Below are positions 39,715 to 47,813 of a stretch of DNA of 64,000 bases, piece by piece. A program made the translations under genes and the position numbers. The notes under the pieces were generated by a model that saw nothing but the letters and a program-made list of their open reading frames with translations, searched no databases and was not told the DNA's origin. The first letter of the stretch is position 1; every line of letters starts with the position of its first letter. The stretch is from Flintibacter faecis. GTDB lineage: Bacteria; Bacillota; Clostridia; Oscillospirales; Oscillospiraceae. The stretch is taken from positions 1 through 64,000 of the forward strand of contig NZ_JACOPN010000004.1 in the NCBI RefSeq assembly GCF_014287875.1, in the 5' to 3' direction.

Positions 39715-40786
39715 TATTCAGATGAATGTGGAGGAGATCGTCCGCCAGGCCCACCAGCTGGGGGCCTCGGACGTACATCTTATCAAGGGCCTGCCCCCTT
39801 ATTTCCGGGTGGTGGGCCGGCTGGTCCCCCAGCGGGAGAGCCGGCCCCTGACCAAGGACGACTGTGATCAGGCCGCCGCCCAGCTGGCGGGCTGTCAGCT
39901 GGAGCAGCTGAAAGCGGTGGGGGAGGTGGACCTGGCCCGGACCATGGTGGGCCGCCGGGTCCGGGTGAACCTGTTCCGTCAGCAGGGCAGCTTTTCCGCC
40001 GCCATCCGTCTGTTGGCCGACGAAATTCCGGCTTTGGAAAAGCTGGACCTGCCCCCCAAAGTGCTGGAGCTCACCGACCTGCACCAGGGCCTGGTCCTGG
40101 TCACCGGTGAGACGGGCAGCGGCAAGTCCACGACGCTGGCTGCTATGATCGACAAGATCAACCACACCCGGGCCGCCCATGTGCTGACATTGGAGGACCC
40201 GGTGGAATATCAATACGCCCCGGACCGGTGTATCTTCAATCAGCGGGAGATCGGGCGGGACACCGCCAGCTTTGCCAGCGCCCTGCGCGCGGCCCTGCGG
40301 GAGGACCCGGACATCATTCTGGTGGGGGAGATGCGGGACCGGGAGACCATCGAGACCGCCATGACGGCGGCGGAGACGGGCCATCTGGTCCTGGGCACTC
40401 TGCACACCAACTCCGCCGTGGACACCATCGACCGCATTGTGGATGCCTTCCCGGCGGACCGGCAGCAGCAGATCCGGGTGCAGCTGTCCATGACCCTGCA
40501 GGCGGTGCTCAGCCAGCAGCTGCTGCCCACCACCCTGGGCACCGGCCGCACGGCGGCCTGCGAGCTGCTGGTGGTCACCGCCGCGGTGCGCAACCAGATC
40601 CGGGAGGGCAAGACCCCCCAGATCGCCGGGACCATGGCCGTGTCTGCGCAGGAGGGCAGCGTGACTATGGATGCCAGCGTCCTGCGCCTTTATCAGCGGG
40701 GCCGCATCAGCGCCCAGGTCGCCGCTCAGGCCGCCCGGGACAAAGATTTTGTGAAAAAGCATCTGCCCCAGAGCATGGGGCTTTAA
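39704..40786 (+). CDS. pilT: Pilus retraction ATPase PilT
   Basis: A 360-residue ATPase of the PilT family: Walker A GETGSGKS near residue 135, LTLEDPVEYQY, and GEMRDRETIETAMTAAETGH (Walker B/His box). No zinc-binding Cys cluster, unlike PilB. Its presence predicts that the pili retract, which permits twitching or DNA uptake. The ATG at 39704 lies inside the end of pilB. Confidence 0.93.
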   Translation: MMSDIQMNVEEIVRQAHQLGASDVHLIKGLPPYFRVVGRLVPQRESRPLTKDDCDQAAAQLAGCQLEQLKAVGEVDLARTMVGRRVRVNLFRQQGSFSAAIRLLADEIPALEKLDLPPKVLELTDLHQGLVLVTGETGSGKSTTLAAMIDKINHTRAAHVLTLEDPVEYQYAPDRCIFNQREIGRDTASFASALRAALREDPDIILVGEMRDRETIETAMTAAETGHLVLGTLHTNSAVDTIDRIVDAFPADRQQQIRVQLSMTLQAVLSQQLLPTTLGTGRTAACELLVVTAAVRNQIREGKTPQIAGTMAVSAQEGSVTMDASVLRLYQRGRISAQVAAQAARDKDFVKKHLPQSMGL

Positions 40787-40798
40787 GGGGGTGTTCCC

Positions 40799-42007
40799 TT
40801 GCAGACCTATCAATACAGCGCCATATCCAAGGACGGGGCCAAGGTCAGCGGCGTGATCGAGGCCTTCGACGAGTTTGCCGCCGTGGCCTCCATCAAAGAG
40901 ACCTGCTCCGTGGTCACAAAAATTCAGGCGGTGGAGCAGAAGGGCCTGCTGACCCGGGACGTGTTCACGCCGAAAATAAAAGAGCGGGACCTGGCTGTGA
41001 TGTGTTCTCAGTTCGCCATTATTCTGGGGGCGGGCCTGCCCATGGTGCGGGCGGTGGAGCTCATTGCCAGCCAGACGGAGGACCGCCGCCTGAAAGAACT
41101 TTTGGATCAGGTGGCCGGAGATGTGGCCGGAGGCGTGAGCCTGGCCCACAGCTTTGAGACCCGCAGCAGCGTTCTTCCCGTCACCTTTGTGGAGACGGTG
41201 CGGGCGGGGGAGGTCTCCGGCACGCTGGACAGCTCCTTCCGGCGGCTCCACGCCTATTATGACCGGGCTTCTAAATTAAAGGGCAAGGTCCAGGCCGCCA
41301 TGGCCTACCCCATCTTCACCATGATCGTGGCCGTCATCGTGGTGGCCATCATTATGGTCAAGGCCGTCCCTACGTTCGTCACCAGCTTCTCTGAGATGGG
41401 TACGGCTCTGCCCTGGCCCACCCGGATCTTGATCGCCGCCAGCAGCTTCTGTTCCGCCTGGTGGCCGGTGATGGCCGCCGTGCTCATCGGGGCGATCCTG
41501 GCCTGGAGGCTGTGGGGACACTCCGCGGACGGGTGCATCAAGCAGCACCGCTGGCTGCTGCGGGTACCCGTGATGGGCAGGCTGAGTCTGATGCGCACCG
41601 CATCTCAGTTTGCCGGGACCACAGCGGCCCTGCTGGCTGCAGGACTGCCCGTGCTGAACGCCATGGACATCGTCTCTCGGGTGCTGGACAACCGGGCCAT
41701 GGGCCACGACCTGAGCCTGCAGCTGCCCCGCCTGGAGGAGGGCAAGCCCCTGGCCGCCTGCCTGCGGGACTGCCCGGATTTCCCCGACCTGCTGGTGGAG
41801 ATGACCGGCGTGGGGGAGGAGACCGGCACCTTAGAGCACACCCTGGACGTGGTCAGCGACTACTACGACAACGAGACTCAGCTCAAGGCCCAAAAGGCCG
41901 TCAGTCTGCTGGAGCCCGCCATCATCTGCGTCCTGGCCGTCATCGTGGTCATCATCCTGCTGGCCGTGTATCTGCCCATGTTCTCTATGTATGGTTCGAT
42001 CATGTGA
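40799..42007 (+). CDS. pilC: Pilus inner-membrane platform protein PilC
   Basis: A 402-residue member of the GspF/PilC family with two repeated cytoplasmic domains (RDLAVMCSQFAIILGAGLPM and SLMRTASQFAGTTAALLAAG) and membrane helices near residues 170-190, 215-235 and 375-395. It couples PilB and PilT to pilus growth. TTG start at 40799 is preceded by AAGGGGGTG. Confidence 0.93.
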   Translation: MQTYQYSAISKDGAKVSGVIEAFDEFAAVASIKETCSVVTKIQAVEQKGLLTRDVFTPKIKERDLAVMCSQFAIILGAGLPMVRAVELIASQTEDRRLKELLDQVAGDVAGGVSLAHSFETRSSVLPVTFVETVRAGEVSGTLDSSFRRLHAYYDRASKLKGKVQAAMAYPIFTMIVAVIVVAIIMVKAVPTFVTSFSEMGTALPWPTRILIAASSFCSAWWPVMAAVLIGAILAWRLWGHSADGCIKQHRWLLRVPVMGRLSLMRTASQFAGTTAALLAAGLPVLNAMDIVSRVLDNRAMGHDLSLQLPRLEEGKPLAACLRDCPDFPDLLVEMTGVGEETGTLEHTLDVVSDYYDNETQLKAQKAVSLLEPAIICVLAVIVVIILLAVYLPMFSMYGSIM

Positions 42008-42008
42008 C

Positions 42009-42140
42009 GGCCCTCTCAGTCACGGCTTCGCCGTGCCAGCTCCCCCACAGGGGGAGCCAAGGACGCTTTTTCGGAAGCGGTCCTAACTTGCCTCCCCCTG
42101 TGGGGGAGGTGCCCAGTGCGCACACTGGGCGGAGAGGGTC
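42009..42140. repeat. Palindromic intergenic repeat inside the pilus operon
   Basis: The ends CCCTCTC (42011-) and GAGAGGG (-42138) are inverted, and inside them AGCTCCCCCACAGGGGGAGCC and CTCCCCCTGTGGGGGAG form strong stems, with a third GCCCAGTGCGCACACTGGGC stem. This is the type of mobile palindromic unit common in Clostridia intergenic regions. It separates pilC from the major pilin gene and could affect mRNA processing or stability there. Confidence 0.78.
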
Positions 42141-42241
42141 TACCTATTTTGGTCGTCCGCCGGGTTTGACCCGCCCGGTTTGATGATAGATACGCTCCCA
42201 AGGGAGCAAAGCGAAAACAAGACATAAGGAGAGTGAACATC

Positions 42242-42610
42242 GTGTTCAAAAAGCTTTCTAAGAAAAAGGGCTTTACCCTGATGGAAATGATGATCGTGGT
42301 GGCCATCATCGCCATTATGATCGCCATTATTATTCCTACTTTTAAGGGTGCTCTGGACAGCGCCTATGCTGCTGCTGATGAGGCCAATCTGCGCGCTTAC
42401 TACTCTGAAGCCATGGCTAATTCTGTTTTGAATGGCGGTGATCCTGAAAAGCCTGACGATGGCAGCAAGATCACTGTTAATGGTGTGGAGTACACCCTGC
42501 ATGGCAGCGCTGCGTATAAGGTCGAGAAGGGCCAGCTGATTATCACTTATACCCCGAATGGCGGCGGTTCTGCTGTTACCATTCCTGGCGGCGACAATAG
42601 TGGTAAGTAA
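42242..42610 (+). CDS. Major type IV pilin
   Basis: A 122-residue prepilin: KLSKKKG|FTLMEMMIVVAIIAIMIA with Glu at mature position 5, then a small soluble domain without cysteines. GTG at 42242 is favoured since AAGGAG lies 10 bases upstream; the GTG at 42233 is too close to it. Codon use differs from neighbours, with many GCT, GGT, GTT and CCT codons, which may reflect high expression or a separate origin. Short size and central position suggest that this is the bulk pilin subunit. A hairpin lies after the gene (near 42646-42673). Confidence 0.88.
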   Translation: MFKKLSKKKGFTLMEMMIVVAIIAIMIAIIIPTFKGALDSAYAAADEANLRAYYSEAMANSVLNGGDPEKPDDGSKITVNGVEYTLHGSAAYKVEKGQLIITYTPNGGGSAVTIPGGDNSGK

Positions 42611-42785
42611 CGGTACTGGTGCTCAGAGCTAATTACAAGATATTGCTCCCCACCGTTGGGTCACGGTGAGGAGCTACCCCGGCAATGGACCCCTGCGCCG
42701 TGTCCCGGGCTGTTTTTGCGGCCCGGGACCCGGAGAGGTAAAATTTGAGGGATTCCACACGACACCGAAAGGGGAGCGAGACAAC

Positions 42786-43595
42786 ATGAACGACCTGTTT
42801 TCCGTGGCCCCTTTGGTGGTGGTCGAGTGTCTGGCCCTGGCCGCCCTGTTGGGGGCGGTGCTGGCCAGCTTTGTGGGCTGCGCCGTGGCGAGAAGCCTGG
42901 CGGGGCAGTCCTTTCTCACGGGCCGCAGCCGCTGCGATTCCTGCGGCCATGTCCTGGGACCCTTCGAGCTGGTCCCCGTCTTCTCCTGGCTGCGGCAGAA
43001 GGGCCGCTGCCGCTGGTGCGGGGCGAACATCCCCGCCCGCTGCCCCGTCACCGAGGGGCTCACCGCCGCCGCCTTTGGGGCCTTTGTGTGGCGGTACGGC
43101 GTTTCGCTGCAGACGATGGAATACCTGATCTTCACGCTGATCTTACTGGCCGTGGCCTTAGTTGACTGGGACACAGGCTTCATCTCCGACGGGCTACTGC
43201 TGGCGGGGATACTGGATTTTGTGCTGCTGACCCTGCTGCGCGGGGAGGGAGCAGCCGCCCTGGGCCGGGGACTGTTGGCCGGGGCCGCTCTGGCGGTCCC
43301 TCTGCTGCTGATCGTGCTTGTGATGGACCGTGTGCTGGGCCGGGAGAGCATGGGCGGCGGCGACATTAAGCTGTTTTTTACGGTGGGACTGTTCGGTTCG
43401 CTGCGGACGGACCTTTTGGTGCTGCTGCTGGCCTGCCTGATCGGCATCGGCCTGGCTTTTGTGCCCCAAAAGACCGCCCACGAGGGGGAACCCTCCGGCG
43501 CGATCCCCTTCGGCCCCGCCATCTCCGCCGCGGCGGTGCTGTCCCTGCTGTGGGGAGAGCCCTTCGTGGCGGCATATTTGAACCTGTTTGTTTAA
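42786..43595 (+). CDS. pilD: Prepilin peptidase (A24)
   Basis: A 269-residue polytopic membrane protease and N-methylase. The cytoplasmic Cys4 zinc site (CDSCGH...CRWCG) is near residues 50-80, and the two catalytic Asp motifs are VDWDTGF and GGGDIK. It cuts the leaders of the four prepilins in this operon. ATG at 42786 follows AAAGGGGAG; the upstream open stretch is not coding. Confidence 0.92.
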   Translation: MNDLFSVAPLVVVECLALAALLGAVLASFVGCAVARSLAGQSFLTGRSRCDSCGHVLGPFELVPVFSWLRQKGRCRWCGANIPARCPVTEGLTAAAFGAFVWRYGVSLQTMEYLIFTLILLAVALVDWDTGFISDGLLLAGILDFVLLTLLRGEGAAALGRGLLAGAALAVPLLLIVLVMDRVLGRESMGGGDIKLFFTVGLFGSLRTDLLVLLLACLIGIGLAFVPQKTAHEGEPSGAIPFGPAISAAAVLSLLWGEPFVAAYLNLFV

Positions 43596-43677
43596 ATTTG
43601 TTTTCGTCTGTCCCGCCCCGCCGGGGGCAGGGGACGAGAGAAAATTGGAGAAAGTCTGACATAGGGGAAGGGAAGCT

Positions 43678-44700
43678 ATGAGTACATTATTGGGACTGGA
43701 CCTGGGCGCCAGCGCCATGAAGCTGGCCGTGGGCGACCGGAGCGGCGTGAGCCAGATCGCCTCTGTCCTGCTGCCCAGCGACCTTGTCCGGGACCATAAG
43801 ATGGTCTCGGAGGAGGCGGTGGCCCAGGAGGTCAAACACGCGCTGCGGGAGCAGCACATGAAAAAACGCCCCTGCGCCGTGGTCATCCCGGCGGAGAGCG
43901 CCATCGTCCGGCGGCTGACCGTGCCCTATATGAGCCCGGAGCAGCTGCGGGTGAATCTGCCCTATGAGTTCCACGACTTTGTCCAGGGGGACAAAGACCA
44001 GTATTTCTATGACTATGCGGTAGTGGCCGTGGGGGAGGGACGCAAGGGCGAGGACGGGAAAGAGGAGCCGCCCACCCTGGACCTGCTGGCGGCAGCTACC
44101 CGGAAGGAGACCATCGCCGCCTATCGCCGGATGCTGCGCCTGGCGGGGATGAAGCTGGTGCGGGCGGTGCCCGAGTGCCTGGCCTATGGTAACCTGCTGC
44201 GCGCCAAGCTGGAGCAGCACCCGGAGGAGTACCGCGGGGAGTGCGCCGTGGCGGATCTGGGTCATCAGTCCGTCCGTCTGCACATCTATCAAAACGGCGT
44301 GTATAACACCACCCGGACCATCGAGCTGGGCGGCCGCTCCCTGGATGCCATCATCGCCGACACCGCCGGGGTGGACCCCCATCTGGCCACGGGCTATAAG
44401 ATGTCCAACTATCAGGGGGCCCAGGAAATTTCCGCCTGCCGGGAGCTGTATTCCCGGGTGGCGGTGGAGATCATGCGGGCGGTGAATTTCTATGGCTTCA
44501 ATACACCGGATGCCGATTTGAGAGACCTGTATTTAAGCGGCGGCCTGGCCAACGTCACCGCCCTGAGGGAGGAGCTGGAGCGGACCCTGCAGCTGACGCT
44601 CCACCCCATCGACGAGCTGTGCCCCGGCGGCCTGTCCGGCCCGGAGACCAGCTATTGCGCGGCAGCCATGGGCGTGCTGCTGCAAGGGAACGGGAGGTGA
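43678..44700 (+). CDS. pilM: Pilus assembly protein PilM
   Basis: A 340-residue actin-like protein starting LLGLDLGASAMKLAVGD, the phosphate-1 motif of the family; VADLGHQSVRLHIYQNG and LYLSGGLANV further on complete the ATP fold. It sits on the cytoplasmic side and binds the N-terminus of PilN. The PilN-like gene starts 7 bases downstream. Confidence 0.9.
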   Translation: MSTLLGLDLGASAMKLAVGDRSGVSQIASVLLPSDLVRDHKMVSEEAVAQEVKHALREQHMKKRPCAVVIPAESAIVRRLTVPYMSPEQLRVNLPYEFHDFVQGDKDQYFYDYAVVAVGEGRKGEDGKEEPPTLDLLAAATRKETIAAYRRMLRLAGMKLVRAVPECLAYGNLLRAKLEQHPEEYRGECAVADLGHQSVRLHIYQNGVYNTTRTIELGGRSLDAIIADTAGVDPHLATGYKMSNYQGAQEISACRELYSRVAVEIMRAVNFYGFNTPDADLRDLYLSGGLANVTALREELERTLQLTLHPIDELCPGGLSGPETSYCAAAMGVLLQGNGR

Positions 44701-44706
44701 CGGAAG

Positions 44707-45300
44707 GTGAGCGCCAAGAAGAAACAGACGGCGGTCCTGAAGCGGGACATCAACCTGGCCCAGACGGACCGGAAGGGGACACCGCCTAAGACCGCCGCCG
44801 CCGTGGCCGTGTGTCTGGCTCTGTTTGTGGGCCTGTTCTGCAAATTCGCTGTCATCGAACAGCTGGACCGGGTGTGGTCCAGCCAGCGGGCCGCCGACCA
44901 GGCCGCCCAGCAGCTGGCCCAGCTGCGCCAGGCCAATGAGAACTATGACCAGGTGCTGGAGGAGTATCAGAGCTATACCATCGCCCGGGACGCTCTGTCC
45001 AGCGATGCCGACCCCATGGCCTGCCTGGACCTGGTGGAGCGCTATCTCATCCGGCAGTCCACCGTCAAGTCCTTTACAGTAGCCGACGGGCTGATCTCCG
45101 CCCAGATATCCGGCGTGACCCTGCACCAGGTGTCTGATATCTATCAGGACCTGAAAAGCGACGATCTGGTCAAGTCCGTCCAGGTGTACACCGCCGAGAC
45201 GGAGGAGGACAGGACCGACGGCCGGGTGAACGCCGCCCTGACCATCGACCTCACCGGAGAGAAAGTCAGCGATGCCAGCGAGGAGGTGACTGTGCCGTGA
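44707..45300 (+). CDS. PilN-like alignment protein
   Basis: A 197-residue bitopic protein with the short cytoplasmic motif RDINLAQ (compare INLLP of PilN) near residue 14, one membrane helix (AAVAVCLALFVGLFCKFAVI), a coiled coil and a small ferredoxin-like C-terminal domain. Its order after pilM matches pilMNO. GTG start at 44707 follows GGGAGGTGACGGAAGG. It overlaps the next gene by 4 bases. Confidence 0.8.
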   Translation: MSAKKKQTAVLKRDINLAQTDRKGTPPKTAAAVAVCLALFVGLFCKFAVIEQLDRVWSSQRAADQAAQQLAQLRQANENYDQVLEEYQSYTIARDALSSDADPMACLDLVERYLIRQSTVKSFTVADGLISAQISGVTLHQVSDIYQDLKSDDLVKSVQVYTAETEEDRTDGRVNAALTIDLTGEKVSDASEEVTVP

Positions 45301-45896
45301 TGGATCGGGAATTTACCCCCCGGGAAAAGGGAATGCTGCTGGTGCTGGCGGTGCTGCTGCTGACCCTGGGCTATATGAAGCTGTTCTACGCCCCGGTGCA
45401 GCAGGCGGTGACGGAAAACCAGCAGCGCCAGACGGAGCTGCAGGACCAGGCCCTGATCGAGCAGGACCGGGCCCTGAAAATGCAGACCATGGAGAAGGAG
45501 CTGGAGGAGCTGAAAACCGGCGGTGCCGTGCCCGATGCCCAGGTCCCGGACTATAACAACGCCAAGCGGGTGATGGTGGAGCTCAACGCCATCCTGGCCC
45601 GGGCCCGGGAATACAGTCTGTCCTTTGACGATGTGTCGCTGGACGAGGACAGCGGTCTGGTCCGCCGCCCGGTGGAACTGACCTTTCAGACGGCGGACTA
45701 CGCCGCCGCCCGGGAGATCATCAACGACCTGTACCACTGCCGCTACCGCTGCTCCATCCAGGATGTGACCATCTCCGCCGACGAGGACGGTACCGACATC
45801 ACAGCCGCCCCCGGGGCCGTGACCCAGCTCACCGCCGTCTTTCTGGAGCGCAACGACGGCACCGTGACGGCCAACCAGACGGACGGGAATTCGTAA
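45297..45896 (+). CDS. PilO-like alignment protein
   Basis: A 199-residue bitopic protein with one N-terminal membrane helix (GMLLVLAVLLLTLGYMKLFY), a coiled coil (about residues 35-75) and a C-terminal alpha/beta domain. Position after the PilN-like gene supports PilO. No PilP or PilQ is present, as expected in Gram-positive bacteria. It is the last gene of the pilus operon; the terminator follows 23 bases later. Confidence 0.8.
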   Translation: MMDREFTPREKGMLLVLAVLLLTLGYMKLFYAPVQQAVTENQQRQTELQDQALIEQDRALKMQTMEKELEELKTGGAVPDAQVPDYNNAKRVMVELNAILARAREYSLSFDDVSLDEDSGLVRRPVELTFQTADYAAAREIINDLYHCRYRCSIQDVTISADEDGTDITAAPGAVTQLTAVFLERNDGTVTANQTDGNS

Positions 45897-45918
45897 ACAG
45901 GATCAAGAGTATGAACAT

Positions 45919-45960
45919 GGCCCGCCGGAGGTTTGATGAGAACCTTCGGCGGGCCGTTTT
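45919..45960 (+). terminator. Terminator of the pilus operon
   Basis: GGCCCGCCGGAGGTT (45919-45933) pairs with AACCTTCGGCGGGCC (45941-45955) and is followed by GTTTT. Confidence 0.88.
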
Positions 45961-46042
45961 GCGCCGTTGTATCAGGACGACCCGTTCCGGCATAGAGTAC
46001 ATCAGCCGGAGACGGCGGAACTTTTGGGAAGGGAGGGGTAGC

Positions 46043-46114
46043 ATGGGCATCGTGGTGGTGCGCTCGCCCAAGTGTCTGCGGGGGCTGCTGCGCAGGCTGT
46101 TTGGGGTGAAGTGA
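46043..46114 (+). CDS. spoVM: SpoVM, spore coat anchoring peptide
   Basis: A 23-residue amphipathic peptide (MGIVVVRSPKCLRGLLRRLF then GVK). It keeps the SpoVM pattern: short hydrophobic start, Ser/Leu-Pro-Lys turn, then a basic amphipathic helix ending in Phe-Gly. SpoVM binds the curved forespore membrane and anchors SpoIVA, which is encoded two genes downstream. GGGAGG lies 7 bases before the ATG. The frame is open upstream, but that part overlaps the pilus terminator and is not coding. CATAGAGTA at 45991 repeats the -10-like box found before spoIVA. Confidence 0.85.
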   Translation: MGIVVVRSPKCLRGLLRRLFGVK

Positions 46115-46207
46115 CATAGCGGGCGCGGCCCGGGCATATAGTGTCCCAAAGACCGGGCCGCGCTTCCAGCCGGGCCGGAACACCGGGATAAGGAGTGGAC
46201 AACGACC

Positions 46208-47734
46208 ATGGAACTGGAATTTGAACGGGACACCTTGCAGGGCTACGACACGGTGGCGGAGCTGACCCTGTGCCAGGAGGAGACGCTGGAGAGCATCGTA
46301 CCAGATGCCTGCCCGGACATTTTGCGCATCGTGGACGTGTGCGGTCAGGCCATGCTCCACAGCAAGCAGGTGAAAAACGGGGCGGCGGAGCTGGGGGGCC
46401 TGGTCCGGGCGGTCATTTTGTACGAGCCGGACGGGGGCGCGGGGCTGCGGCGGATGGAGGTGGGCCTGCCCTTCCGCTGCCAGGCGGAGGCCCCCGGACT
46501 CACCGAGCAGGGCCGGGTGCTGGCCCGTCCCCGGCTGCGCTGCGCCGAGGCCCGGGCGCTGAACTCCAGAAAGGTATTGCTGCGGGTGGACCTGGCCGTG
46601 GACGTGACGGCCTGTCAGCCTGTGGAGCAGCCCCTGTGCCGCGGGGTGCTGGACCCGGAGCGGGGCTGCGTCTGCCAGCGGTGCCGGGAGCAGGTGTGCG
46701 GCCTGCTGTCGGCGGTGGAGGAGAAGCCCTTCACCTTCTCCCAGCGGGTGCGTCTGCCCGCCGGACAGGGGGAGCCGCCCCAGGTCATGGCCCTGTGGGC
46801 CGAGGCGGAGTGCGCCGAATGCAAGCGGGTGGGGGCAAAGCTCATCTTCAAGGGGGAGGCGGAGCTGCACCTGCTTCTCCAGGAACCGGGGGGCGGCCTC
46901 ACCGCCGACGTGGAGCGGCTCCCCTTCTCCCAGGTACTGGAGGTCCCAGAGGGGGATGAGACGGGGGACAGCCGGGTGTGGGTGGAGGTCACCGACGTGA
47001 GCCATCAGGCCGACCCCGCCGACCCCCGGGAACTGCAGGTGGAGCTGGAGCTGCTGGCCCAGGCCCAGCTGCGGTGCCGCCGGACGGTGACGCTGCTCCA
47101 GGACCTGTACAGCACCGCCTGGCAGACCCAGCTGGACCACCGGCCTCTGGTCCTCCAGCGCTTTGGCCCAGGCTCTATCCGCCCCCAGGCGGTGCGGGAG
47201 CTGCTGGAGACGGGGGAGAGCGTGCGCAGTGTGGCGGACAGCCGCCTGGCCATCGGCCAGGTGAGCCAGAGCCGGGAGGGGGATCAGCTGGTGCTCACGG
47301 CGGAGGCGTGGCTCACTGTGCTCTATCAGGACGGGGAGGACCGTCTCCAGTGTATCCACCGCACCGTGCCCGTCTCCTGCCGCCTGGACTGCCCGGAGGA
47401 CTGCCGCTGTCTGTGTACCGTCCGCCGCCAGGGGGAGGTATACGCCGCCCCCGCCGCCGGAGGGGTGGAGGTCCGGTTCACTCTGGAGTTTGACTGTTTG
47501 CCGGCACAGACCCTGTCCGTCCCCGCCGTGTGCGGCGGCTCCCTGGGGGAGGCCCGGGATGCGGATGGGGAGAAGCGGCCCTCGGTGGTGCTGCGCTTTG
47601 CCGTCCGGGGGGAGGAGATATGGGACATCGCCAAGGCCTATGGCGCGACCACGGCCCAGATCCTCCAGGCCAACGAGCTGGAGGAGGAGACCCTGCCCGC
47701 CGGGCGGATGCTGCTCATCCCCAACGCCCGGTGA
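46208..47734 (+). CDS. DUF3794 (SPOCS) and LysM domain spore protein
   Basis: A 508-residue protein with an N-terminal region typical of DUF3794/SPOCS proteins (CQEETLESIVPDACPDILRI), a second SPOCS-like segment near the middle (DRLQCIHRTVPVSC) and a C-terminal LysM domain (EEIWDIAKAYGATTAQILQA...GRMLLIP). Such proteins are spore envelope components in Clostridia and are commonly encoded beside spoIVA. LysM should bind peptidoglycan or cortex. AAGGAG precedes the ATG. Confidence 0.88.
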   Translation: MELEFERDTLQGYDTVAELTLCQEETLESIVPDACPDILRIVDVCGQAMLHSKQVKNGAAELGGLVRAVILYEPDGGAGLRRMEVGLPFRCQAEAPGLTEQGRVLARPRLRCAEARALNSRKVLLRVDLAVDVTACQPVEQPLCRGVLDPERGCVCQRCREQVCGLLSAVEEKPFTFSQRVRLPAGQGEPPQVMALWAEAECAECKRVGAKLIFKGEAELHLLLQEPGGGLTADVERLPFSQVLEVPEGDETGDSRVWVEVTDVSHQADPADPRELQVELELLAQAQLRCRRTVTLLQDLYSTAWQTQLDHRPLVLQRFGPGSIRPQAVRELLETGESVRSVADSRLAIGQVSQSREGDQLVLTAEAWLTVLYQDGEDRLQCIHRTVPVSCRLDCPEDCRCLCTVRRQGEVYAAPAAGGVEVRFTLEFDCLPAQTLSVPAVCGGSLGEARDADGEKRPSVVLRFAVRGEEIWDIAKAYGATTAQILQANELEEETLPAGRMLLIPNAR

Positions 47735-47739
47735 AGCAC

Positions 47740-47766
47740 ATATTTCAGGGCTTATCCTCATAGAGT
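47740..47766 (+). promoter_or_regulatory. Sigma-E-like promoter of spoIVA
   Basis: ATATT at 47740-47744, 14 bases, then CATAGAGT at 47759-47766. This fits the mother-cell sigma-E pattern (ATATT-N14-CATAcaaT) closely. It begins 6 bases after the SPOCS/LysM gene stop and 48 bases before spoIVA. Confidence 0.65.
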
Positions 47767-47813
47767 AAAAGTAAATACCGGCTTGACCCGAAAAGGCCGA
47801 AGGAGGAATCGCA

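Noticed and set aside
45911..46042. In-frame upstream extension of the spoVM reading frame
   Set aside because: It overlaps the pilus operon terminator, lacks a ribosome binding site and is Arg-rich without conservation clues; the SpoVM-like part starts at 46043.
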